Assembly: GCF_026072915.1 (NCBI RefSeq) | Contig: NZ_AP025943.1 | Span: 434,001 to 498,000 of the forward strand | Reading direction: 5' to 3' | Source: Akkermansia biwaensis | GTDB taxonomy: Bacteria; Verrucomicrobiota; Verrucomicrobiia; Verrucomicrobiales; Akkermansiaceae | Length of the DNA stretch: 64,000 nt | Part shown: piece by piece, positions 48,269 to 56,493 of the stretch | Position numbering within the stretch: the first letter of the stretch is position 1 | Layout: each line of letters opens with the position of its first letter | The notes under the pieces: model-generated | What the model was told of the DNA's origin: nothing | Seen by the model: the letters and a program-made list of their open reading frames with translations, nothing else | The model's database searches: none | Program-made: the position numbers and the translations under genes

Positions 48269-48271
48269 ATA

Positions 48272-48286
48272 AAAACGCCGCGTTTT
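48272..48286 (-). terminator. Weak terminator-like hairpin after the exported protein gene
   Basis: AAAACG with CGTTTT and a 3-base loop, followed by TTA on the minus strand. A second weak stem (CCAATAA with TTATTGG, 48287-48311) overlaps the upstream gene's stop. Both are weak calls. Confidence 0.35.
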
Positions 48287-48304
48287 CCAATAAACAAAAG
48301 GGCC

Positions 48305-49174
48305 TTATTGGGAATTTCCCGCTCCGGCACATCTCTGCCGGGGAAGGGCCAGCCGCATGTACACCAAATCGACGGCCCGGGCAAGGCGCTCCGTCATATA
48401 CCCGCCTTCCTCCAACTCCTTCACGGCGGCGTCAAGCCTTCCGGCCGCCATTCTTATCTCATGCGCCCACGGTATCCCTATATCTTCCTGTATAACCATA
48501 TCTTTTGCCAATACAGCCAAATTCTGAATATCCCATAAGGAAAAATCCTTTTTCCACAACTCCTTCACAACCTCCTGGTCTCCTTCCCCTGCCCCGGCCT
48601 TCTTCAGAATAGACCTAACCTCCTCCACATGCCTGGAAACGCTCACGGCCAAATACTCAAAGAGGCAGGGAGGCAAGAGGGAAAAGGCACCCTTCCGTCC
48701 ATCCTCATGAAAAACGGTCTTTCCCCAAAAACATCTTTCCATGATTTGGTACACATCCATGATTCCGTTACAAATCACATCATCCATTAATCCGTCCCGA
48801 AAAAAGCTGTCCACAGCTTCATCCAGAATTCCTCTTTGGACACATGCAAATTCCTTTGCTTCCACAGCCTCCCGGGAACGCAATAATTCGGGAGAATACC
48901 TTGTCCTGCCTGTAACCATCATGACATTACGGGCATCTATTTTAAGAACCGTTACAGTAGCTTTATCAAACTCATCCCGTACATCGGAATCCAGACGCGG
49001 CCTTTCTCTCACACTTTTCAGTAAGTAAATCGCCTTCTCGACAATCTTGTTGCCCTCCTTCAAATCATACTGCAAGCTCTTCAAAGGATCGGGGCCCATC
49101 TCCCTGCCCAGTACAGCCTCAGGCATGCAGGCGGCAACCAGAACACAGGCAATGGGAAAAACACGTACCATCAT
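48305..49174 (-). CDS. Predicted lipoprotein, unknown function
   Basis: A 289-residue protein starting MMVRVFPIACVLVAACMPEA, with a lipobox (VAAC, Cys16), so it is probably a lipoprotein. The mature part is charged and helical (KIVEKAIYLLKSVRERPRLD, VSRHVEEVRSILKKAGAGEG and AAGRLDAAVKELEEGGYMTE). I recognise no family. I set the start at the ATG pair at 49174/49171. The open frame continues further upstream on this strand, but that is antisense to hisS and not coding. It lies upstream of the hyp operon on the same strand, with a predicted promoter and terminator between them. Confidence 0.65.
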   Translation of the reverse strand: MMVRVFPIACVLVAACMPEAVLGREMGPDPLKSLQYDLKEGNKIVEKAIYLLKSVRERPRLDSDVRDEFDKATVTVLKIDARNVMMVTGRTRYSPELLRSREAVEAKEFACVQRGILDEAVDSFFRDGLMDDVICNGIMDVYQIMERCFWGKTVFHEDGRKGAFSLLPPCLFEYLAVSVSRHVEEVRSILKKAGAGEGDQEVVKELWKKDFSLWDIQNLAVLAKDMVIQEDIGIPWAHEIRMAAGRLDAAVKELEEGGYMTERLARAVDLVYMRLALPRQRCAGAGNSQ

Positions 49175-49399
49175 TGGAATAAGGCAATTATTTCCAAAGA
49201 ATAATCTTATTGCCATGAAACACAACTCAAATTCACGCTGTTCCCCTTCTGCATCAGCATCTTTCTTCATCACCTGCTCCGGCCATGGCCGCCCATGCCT
49301 TTTCCTTTGAAATTCCTTCATCATAAGTATGTGGGCTTGCCAAGGCATTAAAATCCTGTAAACTATTTCGTCCTCAGTTAACATTCCTTTACTCAGGTT

Positions 49400-50674
49400 A
49401 TGCCAGACGCTCGCTTTCAACCACTTCCCGGATTCCGCGACTTCTCCCCGGCGGACTGCGCCGTACGCAACTACCTCTTTGACGCATGGAAAAGGGTGGC
49501 GCACCGCTACGGATTCCTGGAATGGGAAGGCCCCACGGTGGAAGCCACGGAACTGTACCTGAAAAAAAGCGGAGGCGAACTGCCCACCCAGCTCTTCCGC
49601 TTCATGGACCAGGGGGAACGGGACATCACCATCCGCCCGGAACTGACGGCTTCCCTGGGACGCATCGCCGCCGCGTACCAGCGGGAATACACCAAGCCGC
49701 TCAAGTGGTTTGAAATTGGCTCCTGCTTCCGTTACGAAAAACCGCAAAAAGGGCGCCTGCGCGAATTTTACCAGTTCAACGCGGACATTCTGGGGGAAAG
49801 CTCCGCCTGGGCGGACTCCGAACTCATTGCCCTGGCTATCGACTGCATGAGGGAACTGGGCTTCACGCAGAATGACTTCATCGTCCGCGTCTCCGACCGT
49901 GAAGCCTGGATCAGGTTCGCTGCGGAACACGGCGTGCAGGAACAGGACATCCCTGTTTTCCTTGGTATCGTGGACAAATTCGAACGCGACCGTCCGGAAG
50001 AATGCCAGCGCAAGCTGGATGCCTTCAGCATCAGCCGCAACGATCTCGTGGACTTCATTGAAAACCCGCCTGCCGGAGCCTCCGAACGCTACGAAACCCT
50101 GCTGAAAGACCTGACGGCCCGCGGCCTGGAAACCTACGTAAAGCTGGACCTCTCCGTGGTCCGCGGCCTGGCGTACTACACCGGCCTGGTCTTTGAAATC
50201 TTTGACACGCAAAGAAGTCTGCGCGCCGTAGCCGGCGGAGGCCGGTACGACACCCTCGTGGCCGCCCTCTCCGGCAATGCGGTGGACATGCCCGCAACAG
50301 GTTTCGCCATGGGAGACGCCGTCATCGGCCATCTCATCGACCAGACGCCCCGCGCCAGGGCACTGAAAGAAGCGGCGCTGGCGGCCGCGGGATGTGACGT
50401 CTTCATCATACAAGCGTCCGAAAACCGCCGTGCGGAAGTACTCTCCATCGCCTCGGCCCTTCGTGACCAGGGCTACAGCGTGGACATCCCCCTGACCTTC
50501 ACCAAATTCAACGGACAGATGCAGAAAGCCGTCAAATCCGGGGCACGTCTGGCCCTGGTGGTCGGCGATGAATTCCCCACCCTGGAACTGCGCGACCTGA
50601 CGGCACGCACCTCCGCCCAAATAGTCATGGAAGACCTGTTCGACTCCATTGCAACCGCGGCGAACCTTGCCTGA
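49400..50674 (+). CDS. hisS: Histidyl-tRNA synthetase
   Basis: Class II aminoacyl-tRNA synthetase that charges tRNA-His. The 424-residue protein has motif 2 (FEIGSCFRYEKPQKGRLREF) and the His-binding peptide LDLSVVRGLAYYTGLVFEIF. RAVAGGGRYDTLV and the anticodon-binding domain (VFIIQASENRRAEVLSIASA) follow. The ATG at 49400 starts MPDARFQPLPGFRDFSP as in relatives. It lies 33 bases upstream of aspS in the same direction, the common hisS-aspS operon arrangement. Confidence 0.97.
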   Translation: MPDARFQPLPGFRDFSPADCAVRNYLFDAWKRVAHRYGFLEWEGPTVEATELYLKKSGGELPTQLFRFMDQGERDITIRPELTASLGRIAAAYQREYTKPLKWFEIGSCFRYEKPQKGRLREFYQFNADILGESSAWADSELIALAIDCMRELGFTQNDFIVRVSDREAWIRFAAEHGVQEQDIPVFLGIVDKFERDRPEECQRKLDAFSISRNDLVDFIENPPAGASERYETLLKDLTARGLETYVKLDLSVVRGLAYYTGLVFEIFDTQRSLRAVAGGGRYDTLVAALSGNAVDMPATGFAMGDAVIGHLIDQTPRARALKEAALAAAGCDVFIIQASENRRAEVLSIASALRDQGYSVDIPLTFTKFNGQMQKAVKSGARLALVVGDEFPTLELRDLTARTSAQIVMEDLFDSIATAANLA

Positions 50675-50707
50675 TCCAGCATTCACCACCATCCATTTCA
50701 AACAAAG

Positions 50708-52501
50708 ATGAACTCATACCGCACTCATACCTGCAGCGAATTGCGCGCTGCGGACATTGGCAAGCCGACCACCCTCATCGGCTGGGTAGACTCCGTCCGC
50801 GACCACGGCGGCGTCATATTTATCGACTTGCGCGACCGCACCGGCATCACCCAGGCAGTCTTCCACCCGGAAGTCAGCCAGGATGTGGCCAGGGCGTCCC
50901 AGCAGCTCCGTTCCGAGGACATGATCCAAATCTCCGGCACGGTGGAAGCCCGCTTGAAAACGGACACGGTGGACACCACCAATGCGGACCTCCCCACCGG
51001 AGAAATCGAAGTCTCCGCCAATGCCCTCAACGTCATCAACAAGGCGGATGTGCTCCCCTTCCAGCTGGACCGGGCCCTCTCCAACGAAGACCTGCGCCTC
51101 AAATACCGTTTTCTGGACCTGCGCCGTCCCTCCATGGCCCGCAACATGCAGATCCGCCACCGCGTAACCAAAACCACGCGGGACTATCTGGATGAACACG
51201 GCTTCCTGGAAATTGAAACCCCCATCCTCTCCAAATCCACGCCGGAAGGCGCGCGCGACTTCCTGGTCCCCTCCCGTCTGGCCCCCGGCAAATTCTATGC
51301 CCTGCCCCAGGCGCCCCAGCAGTACAAACAGCTTCTCATGGTGGCGGGCATGGAACGCTACTTCCAGATTGCCCGCTGTTTCCGTGACGAAGACCTGCGC
51401 GCGGACCGCCAGCCGGAATTCACGCAGGTGGACATTGAAGCCTCCTTCATCACGCCGGAAGACATCTACAACCTGGTGGAAGGACTGCTCAAGCGCGTAT
51501 ACAAGGAAGCCCTGGACGTAGACATCCCCACCCCCTTCCCGCGCATGACCTGGAAGGAAGCCATGGACCAGTACGGCTCCGACAAGCCGGAACGCCGCTT
51601 CGGCATGAAACTCACGGACGTCTCCTCCATCTTTGAAAACAGCGGCTTCAAGGTATTCGCCTCCGCCGTGCAAAATGGCGGCGTGGTCAAGGCCATCAAC
51701 GCCAAGGGCTTCGGAACCGCCTCCGTCGGTCAGATAGACACCCTCACGAAAACCGCCGTGGAAGCCGGAGCCAAGGGTCTAGCCTACATCAAAGTGCGTG
51801 AAGACGACTGGAGAAGCCCCATCTCCAAATTCCTTTCTGAAGAAGAAAAGCAGAAACTCACGGAAACCCTGGACATTGAAACCGGAGACCTCGTTCTCTT
51901 TGCCGCCGGTCCGTGGGAACCCTCCTGCGACATCCTGGGCCGCGTGCGCCTGCAATGCGCCGAATTCATGGAACTCCTCAAGGACAACAAGGAGCGCGAC
52001 TTCCTGTGGGTCATTGAATTCCCCCTGCTCGGCTGGGATGAGGAAGAACAGCGCTGGGCGGCCATCCATCATCCGTTCACCCGTCCCGTCAAGGAAGACG
52101 AAGAAAAACTGCTCAAGGGAGAACTCTCCGCCGACCTCCGCGCCCAAGCTTACGACGTGGTACTCAACGGCACGGAACTCGGCGGCGGCTCTATCCGAAT
52201 CCATGAACGCGACCTGCAATCCGCCATGTTCAAGGCCCTCGGCATCACGGAAGAACAGGCTCGCGAACAATTCGGGCACATCCTGGACGCCTTCAGCTTC
52301 GGAGCACCCCCACACGGCGGCCTGGCTCTGGGCCTGGACCGTCTGGTCATGATGATCTGTGATGCGGAATCCATTCGTGAAGTCATCGCCTTCCCGAAAA
52401 ACAACCGCGGCGCGGACCTCATGAGCGACTCCCCCGCTCCGGCGGAAGAGCGCCAACTGCGCGACATTCACATTCAGGTGAAACTCCCCGCTAAAAAATA
52501 A
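50708..52501 (+). CDS. aspS: Aspartyl-tRNA synthetase
   Basis: Class II synthetase charging tRNA-Asp (and possibly tRNA-Asn if it is non-discriminating). The 597-residue bacterial-type protein has the OB-fold anticodon domain (TLIGWVDSVRDHGGVIFIDL) and FLEIETPILSKSTPEGARDF. Motif 2 is QIARCFRDEDLRADRQPEFT, then the bacterial GAD insertion (about 300-410), and motif 3 is GGLALGLDRLVMMICDAESI. It is translated from the ATG 33 bases after hisS. A strong terminator follows at 52522-52558. Confidence 0.97.
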   Translation: MNSYRTHTCSELRAADIGKPTTLIGWVDSVRDHGGVIFIDLRDRTGITQAVFHPEVSQDVARASQQLRSEDMIQISGTVEARLKTDTVDTTNADLPTGEIEVSANALNVINKADVLPFQLDRALSNEDLRLKYRFLDLRRPSMARNMQIRHRVTKTTRDYLDEHGFLEIETPILSKSTPEGARDFLVPSRLAPGKFYALPQAPQQYKQLLMVAGMERYFQIARCFRDEDLRADRQPEFTQVDIEASFITPEDIYNLVEGLLKRVYKEALDVDIPTPFPRMTWKEAMDQYGSDKPERRFGMKLTDVSSIFENSGFKVFASAVQNGGVVKAINAKGFGTASVGQIDTLTKTAVEAGAKGLAYIKVREDDWRSPISKFLSEEEKQKLTETLDIETGDLVLFAAGPWEPSCDILGRVRLQCAEFMELLKDNKERDFLWVIEFPLLGWDEEEQRWAAIHHPFTRPVKEDEEKLLKGELSADLRAQAYDVVLNGTELGGGSIRIHERDLQSAMFKALGITEEQAREQFGHILDAFSFGAPPHGGLALGLDRLVMMICDAESIREVIAFPKNNRGADLMSDSPAPAEERQLRDIHIQVKLPAKK

Positions 52502-52521
52502 CATACCTTATCCCCCTCTTC

Positions 52522-52558
52522 AGGCCCCGGACGGAAACCTCTATTTCCTCCGGGGCCT
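52522..52558 (+). terminator. Rho-independent terminator of hisS-aspS
   Basis: A 10-bp stem, AGGCCCCGGA with TCCGGGGCCT, spans an 18-base loop and is followed by TTTCC. It comes 20 bases after the aspS stop. Confidence 0.8.
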
Positions 52559-52618
52559 TTCCATAAACCAGAACAAAAAATAAAACAGTCAAACCTGCCA
52601 TCCATTTCCAGCGCCCTA

Positions 52619-52724
52619 CCCCTATCACCCCTATCACCCCTATCACCCCTATCACCCCTATCACCCCTATCACCCCTATCACCCCTATCACCCCTATCAC
52701 CCCTATCACCCCTATCACCCCTAT
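52619..52724. repeat. 9-bp tandem repeat CCCCTATCA, about 11.8 copies
   Basis: Eleven perfect units of CCCCTATCA followed by a partial unit, with no base differences. It lies between the terminator of hisS-aspS and the 3' end of the fucosyltransferase gene. The minus strand reads TGATAGGGG repeatedly, with runs of four G separated by five bases, a pattern able to form G-quadruplexes. It is a length-variable microsatellite-type candidate. It reads as Gly-Val-Ile repeats on the minus strand, but no gene is supported there. Confidence 0.98.
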
Positions 52725-52751
52725 TCCACGCTAAACGCGGCCGCTCTCATC

Positions 52752-53510
52752 CTACAACCGCACCCAATGCGGGCGGAACACATCCTGGTCATCCTTAATC
52801 TTTCCAGCAAACCACCTCTTTTGAATAAAAACCTTCTTTTGATCGCCCAAATAGGCGCCCCACCAGGAAAAAGAAGAACAGGAAAGAACTAATTCCTGAC
52901 AGGTGGAAAGTTCCCGGAGCGCTTCGAAAGCGCCGTGATTATCGAGGGATAAATGGAACCGTGCAGCCTCCGGGACGGAAGTCACCAGCCGCAGGGCCTG
53001 AGCCGGGGAATCGGAAAAAATTACCACCTCCTTGATACCGGGGGAAAGCCGGCTAAGAGCTTCATGGAGAAACGGGACATCGGGAACATGATACAAATCG
53101 GTATGCTGCAGGTAATCCCCCATGCGGACATGTATTCCGGCACGTCCTGGTCGTACCGGAGCCGTCAACCTGCGGAACAGGAAACGCGCCTCCTCGTCAA
53201 ACCCGGTAAAATACCGTTCGCTTTGAAAATATCCGCTCAGTGCCCCTCCCCGTACTGTTTTCGGTATATTTCGATATGAAAAACACGGTTCCTCGTACAC
53301 CCAGGGAGCACCGTATCCGCCATCCGTTACACAGGCGGCTTCTTCGCCCAGCCATCTCCTTAACGCAAGGGTATCCGAATTGAAACGCCAGGGAACCCGG
53401 CATTCCAGACCATGCCTGAGGGCATGCCCATAAGCTGCGGCTATCTGGAAAAGCTGATTCCCCGTCCGGCAGCCGTGAAAAAAGCAAGCGGCAATAAAAT
53501 CACTCTTCAT
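52752..53510 (-). CDS. GT11-family alpha-1,2-fucosyltransferase
   Basis: Transfers fucose from GDP-fucose to a sugar on a surface glycan. The 252-residue protein has GNQLFQIAAAYGHALRHG at the start and LSGYFQSERYF. The GDP-binding HVRMGDYLQHTD (the H-x-R-x-G-D-Y motif) and SCSSFSWWGAYLGDQKKVF near the end complete the GT11 signature. The ATG at 53510 begins the fold. It follows the GT-A-like gene by 37 bases on the same strand, so the two may make one glycan. The 9-bp repeat lies 27 bases downstream of its stop. Confidence 0.93.
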   Translation of the reverse strand: MKSDFIAACFFHGCRTGNQLFQIAAAYGHALRHGLECRVPWRFNSDTLALRRWLGEEAACVTDGGYGAPWVYEEPCFSYRNIPKTVRGGALSGYFQSERYFTGFDEEARFLFRRLTAPVRPGRAGIHVRMGDYLQHTDLYHVPDVPFLHEALSRLSPGIKEVVIFSDSPAQALRLVTSVPEAARFHLSLDNHGAFEALRELSTCQELVLSCSSFSWWGAYLGDQKKVFIQKRWFAGKIKDDQDVFRPHWVRL

Positions 53511-53547
53511 AGCCCTCTTCCTGCAAAAGAAACCACCATCCGCTTCC

Positions 53548-54297
53548 TCATGCCAGTCGGCGGCGGAGATCTGCAATCCGGCGCAGCTCTTTCATCACGG
53601 GCAGGCGGTGGCGCTTGCCCAGAGGTGCAGGGGGAGGATTCCCCGTCGTTACCATCGTAAAACGCTGGTATCCCTTCACGTCCGGATAACGTCCCCAATA
53701 ATAGGCCGTCCATCCGCTATCCGGAGCCTCCGGCCCATAGGGAGGGGTAACCAGATGCCTCTCCTCCCCAGGATACAAATTAAAAGCGCTGGTGCCGATC
53801 ACGATATCTTCCGGGGCATCCGGCAACAGCTCCAGACCCCGTACATACTCCCGCACCCGTTTGGCGGCATGCGCCTTCATGCCGTACAGGCACCCGTAAA
53901 TACGCTGCTCCACGGAACCGCTACCCCAGAAAATCAAATCCTTCCGGCCCGCAAAACACCGCAGCTCGTCTCCGGACATTATCACGGTATCCGCATCAAT
54001 CTTCACCAAAGAATCCTCTTCATGGCACGCACTCCGGATCATTTCGTCAAGCATTCCCTCAATGCATTCCTTCCCTCTCAGATTACCGCCGCGCTCCCAG
54101 GTGGACACACGCCATTCAGCGCCAAGTTCCTCCGCCTGGAGTCGGACTCCATCCGGGCATGGATGCCTCCCGTCGTCAACCACCACCAGCCCCGCTTCCG
54201 GCAGTGCATGACGGACGCACAGCAAATTCTCCCTGACAAGATCCGCATCTCCCGCATACACGAACAAATGAACGTAAATCTTCAATTCCTCATTCAT
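53548..54297 (-). CDS. GT-A-like protein of an unnamed family (copy 1)
   Basis: A 249-residue protein. Its start resembles a nucleotide-sugar-binding fold: IYVHLFVYAGDADLVRENLL, then PEAGLVVVDDGRHPCPDGV, and KIDADTVIMSGDELRCF with a D-x-D-like element. I do not recognise a named glycosyltransferase family. A paralogue at 63160-63948 has the same spacing with PEAGIVVLDDERAPCPQTV. It lies 37 bases upstream of the fucosyltransferase and 45 bases downstream of the SufE-like gene. Surface-glycan synthesis is inferred from the neighbour only. Confidence 0.6.
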   Translation of the reverse strand: MNEELKIYVHLFVYAGDADLVRENLLCVRHALPEAGLVVVDDGRHPCPDGVRLQAEELGAEWRVSTWERGGNLRGKECIEGMLDEMIRSACHEEDSLVKIDADTVIMSGDELRCFAGRKDLIFWGSGSVEQRIYGCLYGMKAHAAKRVREYVRGLELLPDAPEDIVIGTSAFNLYPGEERHLVTPPYGPEAPDSGWTAYYWGRYPDVKGYQRFTMVTTGNPPPAPLGKRHRLPVMKELRRIADLRRRLA

Positions 54298-54342
54298 AAT
54301 AAAAATCCTTTTACTTTCTCCTTCTGCATAGGACCTCCGGCA

Positions 54343-54891
54343 TCATGTGCGGTCCGCCGGAAAAAGGCCACCCCTTTCCCCGGGCCTTGCCTCCTCCTTG
54401 CCGAAAACCAATGACCCCTTCCTCTCAGGAAATACCTCACCTCCCTTCCCTCCCCATGCCCCTTTCCTCAACTTCAATACCCCCAGCTTGATTCTGGACG
54501 CCATATTCTCCAAGGCATTTGAACGGGATGGAACCAGCCAGGCACTTAAAACGCTTCGATGAAGCAAACTCTCATCTGCTGCCATCACCTCCCCTGGAGT
54601 CAACCCGGAAAACAACCGGATCCACAAGGCCATCAACCCGCGGCTGATGAGAGAATCACTATCGGCATGAATCTGGACGACGCCGTCCTTCAACTCCAGA
54701 TGAAGCCAGACCCGGTACTGACATCCCTGCAGCAACTGGACATCAGTCTTCCATTCCTCAGCCAACGGAACCAGAACATTCCCCTGCCGGATTAGAAAAC
54801 CATACAAGGCTCCCTCCCCCGGCAGGTTCTCCAGTTCCTGAAGCAGAACACGCCCTCTTTGCTCAAAAGAACCTTTAAAATCCGCGGTCAT
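54343..54891 (-). CDS. SufE-family protein with low-complexity tail
   Basis: A 182-residue protein. Residues 1-about 125 match the SufE/CsdE fold. It carries a GCQ motif with Cys57 (LLQGCQYRVWLHLELKDG), HADSDSLISRGLMALWIRLF, and FSGLTPGEVM. SufE accepts sulfane sulfur from a cysteine desulfurase and passes it to Fe-S assembly. The last roughly 50 residues (GAWGGKGGEVFPERKGSLVF and after) are charged and Gly-rich, unlike typical SufE. It sits in a glycan/Rhs neighbourhood, not in a suf operon, so its cognate desulfurase is unknown. Confidence 0.75.
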   Translation of the reverse strand: MTADFKGSFEQRGRVLLQELENLPGEGALYGFLIRQGNVLVPLAEEWKTDVQLLQGCQYRVWLHLELKDGVVQIHADSDSLISRGLMALWIRLFSGLTPGEVMAADESLLHRSVLSAWLVPSRSNALENMASRIKLGVLKLRKGAWGGKGGEVFPERKGSLVFGKEEARPGERGGLFPADRT

Positions 54892-54942
54892 TTCCGTTAT
54901 GGCTGAACTGCGTACCAGGAAACCAAATACCTATCTCCAATG

Positions 54943-55515
54943 CTACTCTGTTCTACATCCCTTAGTTAACTTCATCAGAGGCCCCTCCTTTTCCGTAACA
55001 TCCGGATCCGAAGCAATCTGAATACTCAAAATCCGGCATGGATGCTGCCGCTGTTCCGTCGCGCAATGCTGCAATCCATGGGTTAGAACCTTCAAATCGC
55101 CTTCCTGGTCATCCGTCTTCCAGCCGGAAATGCGCAGCCGATGACATCGAATCTCTCCATGACCGTTAACCTGATACCAAATCATCATGGTCCCGCCCTC
55201 ATCCAAGCGGCCCTTCCTCCCTCCTATCCTCAGAATCTCATGATCCTGGGAAAGCTCTACTCCCGACCAGAAAATCCTCTTGCCATCTTTGCCGGACTGT
55301 CTCTTTACGGCAATCTTTCCTCCGGGAAACCATCCCATATGGAAAAGTAGACACCGTATCAGATAAGCGCGTCTTAACGCACACTCTTCGTGGTGAGTTC
55401 CCAGGCCGAGAGACTTTCTGGCTCCACAATATTTGTTTCCCCGGTCAATGGTCAGTCTAACCTTGTAACTTCCTGATGTATTCTTTCTTAATTCGATTGA
55501 TCTAGAGATGGACAT
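54943..55515 (-). CDS. Hypothetical protein with arm-type DNA-binding-like start
   Basis: A 190-residue basic protein. The first 40 residues (ELRKNTSGSYKVRLTIDRGN and ARKSLGLGTHHEECALRRAY) resemble the beta-sheet arm-binding domains of phage integrases, but no catalytic domain follows. The rest is not recognised. It has high Arg, Lys and His content. It is the first gene of a leftward set of four (this, SufE-like, GT-A-like, GT11), with gaps of 51, 45 and 37 bases. I assign no function. Confidence 0.45.
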   Translation of the reverse strand: MSISRSIELRKNTSGSYKVRLTIDRGNKYCGARKSLGLGTHHEECALRRAYLIRCLLFHMGWFPGGKIAVKRQSGKDGKRIFWSGVELSQDHEILRIGGRKGRLDEGGTMMIWYQVNGHGEIRCHRLRISGWKTDDQEGDLKVLTHGLQHCATEQRQHPCRILSIQIASDPDVTEKEGPLMKLTKGCRTE

Positions 55516-56428
55516 TCAAATATTCATACAATATCCAAAAACTATATATATAAAATCAAGTGGGCCTAGCAAAAAATGTTAGAAACAACACACAACGCAA
55601 ATAAAACGAACGTATATTAAAAAATTTCAAATTCCAAAAAATCAAAAAAATGATGACATGGGAAAACAAGACCTCGTCTTCCCAATCAAAAAGCTATCAT
55701 TCCCGGCAAAAAATCAGGTTTCAGACTCAACATTTCCGGAACGTAAAACCGTTCCTTTCATCTACTCGGAACCTCTCTGCCCACCAGAATTCCTGCTTCA
55801 TTGAAACTTCTATCCTGAAAGGAGCGAAGGCATTACGTCCAGAATCCTGTAAAACTCCCTTGCAAACACCTTGCATCCAAACGGAATCTCACAGCCTAAG
55901 CCTTTGCTCAAATATTCATGGCTTCCTGCAACAATAGTTCCTAAATATATGAAAATTCACAATATTAGAGGAGAAGGAGGGAGCCACTTCAAATTGTCAT
56001 TGTCCTTTTATGAGTATCAGAAAATCCATCCCCTCTTCTCACAAGCAAGTGGAATCCCAAATGCTTCCTTCATAGGAAAATCGACTTAAAATGAAAAACT
56101 TCTGGCTGATTAAACCGTCACGAAAAAACAACCAATCGCAAAACAGCCTCATAATGGGATGAAAAAGCTATCATTAAAATCAACTCTAAAAAAAGCTTTC
56201 CGGTTCCCTCATCATCGGTTCAAACTATAACTAGCTAATCGTAGCCATTCCATAACTAAAACATCTCTTCCAGGATGCTTCATCTCACTTGCAAAAAGAG
56301 TCCCTTGCAGGAGGGATATTTATCCGACCACGAATTGATGATCATTAATATTTCGAGTATGTTTCGTCAAGGAGGGTTCTTCCTATTCCCCTTTTATTTC
56401 TTTTCGTAAAAATCACGACTCTCATAAA
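55516..56428. other. AT-rich 0.9-kb stretch without a supported gene
   Basis: This region between the accessory genes and the Rhs locus is AT-rich and has no convincing coding frame on either strand. Short plus-strand frames at 55650-55937 and 55871-56089 lack plausible composition. No inverted ends, tRNA or known repeat were seen. It may hold decayed genes from earlier Rhs tip exchanges, but I see no direct evidence. Confidence 0.5.
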
Positions 56429-56460
56429 AAAGCCGGGAGCTCTCAAAAAGTCCCGGCTTT
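56429..56460. terminator. Terminator downstream of the Rhs partner gene
   Basis: A 10-bp stem, AAAGCCGGGA with TCCCGGCTTT, has a 12-base loop. On the minus strand it is followed by TTTATG. It lies 33 bases beyond the stop of the gene at 56494. Confidence 0.7.
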
Positions 56461-56493
56461 AATATCTAATTCTTATCTTTGGGAATAGCTATT

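Noticed and set aside
49175-50701. Continuation of the minus-strand lipoprotein frame across hisS
   Set aside because: The plus strand encodes an intact histidyl-tRNA synthetase there, and the minus frame before 49174 lacks protein character and starts with TTG.
52491-52718. A minus-strand frame of Gly-Val-Ile repeats across the 9-bp repeat
   Set aside because: It is produced by the tandem repeat period being a multiple of three and runs through the aspS terminator.
52619-52724. CRISPR array
   Set aside because: The repeats are 9 bases with no spacers, so it is a simple tandem repeat.
55650-56089. Two short plus-strand frames in the AT-rich stretch
   Set aside because: There is no ribosome binding site and no recognisable fold, and the composition is that of non-coding AT-rich DNA.
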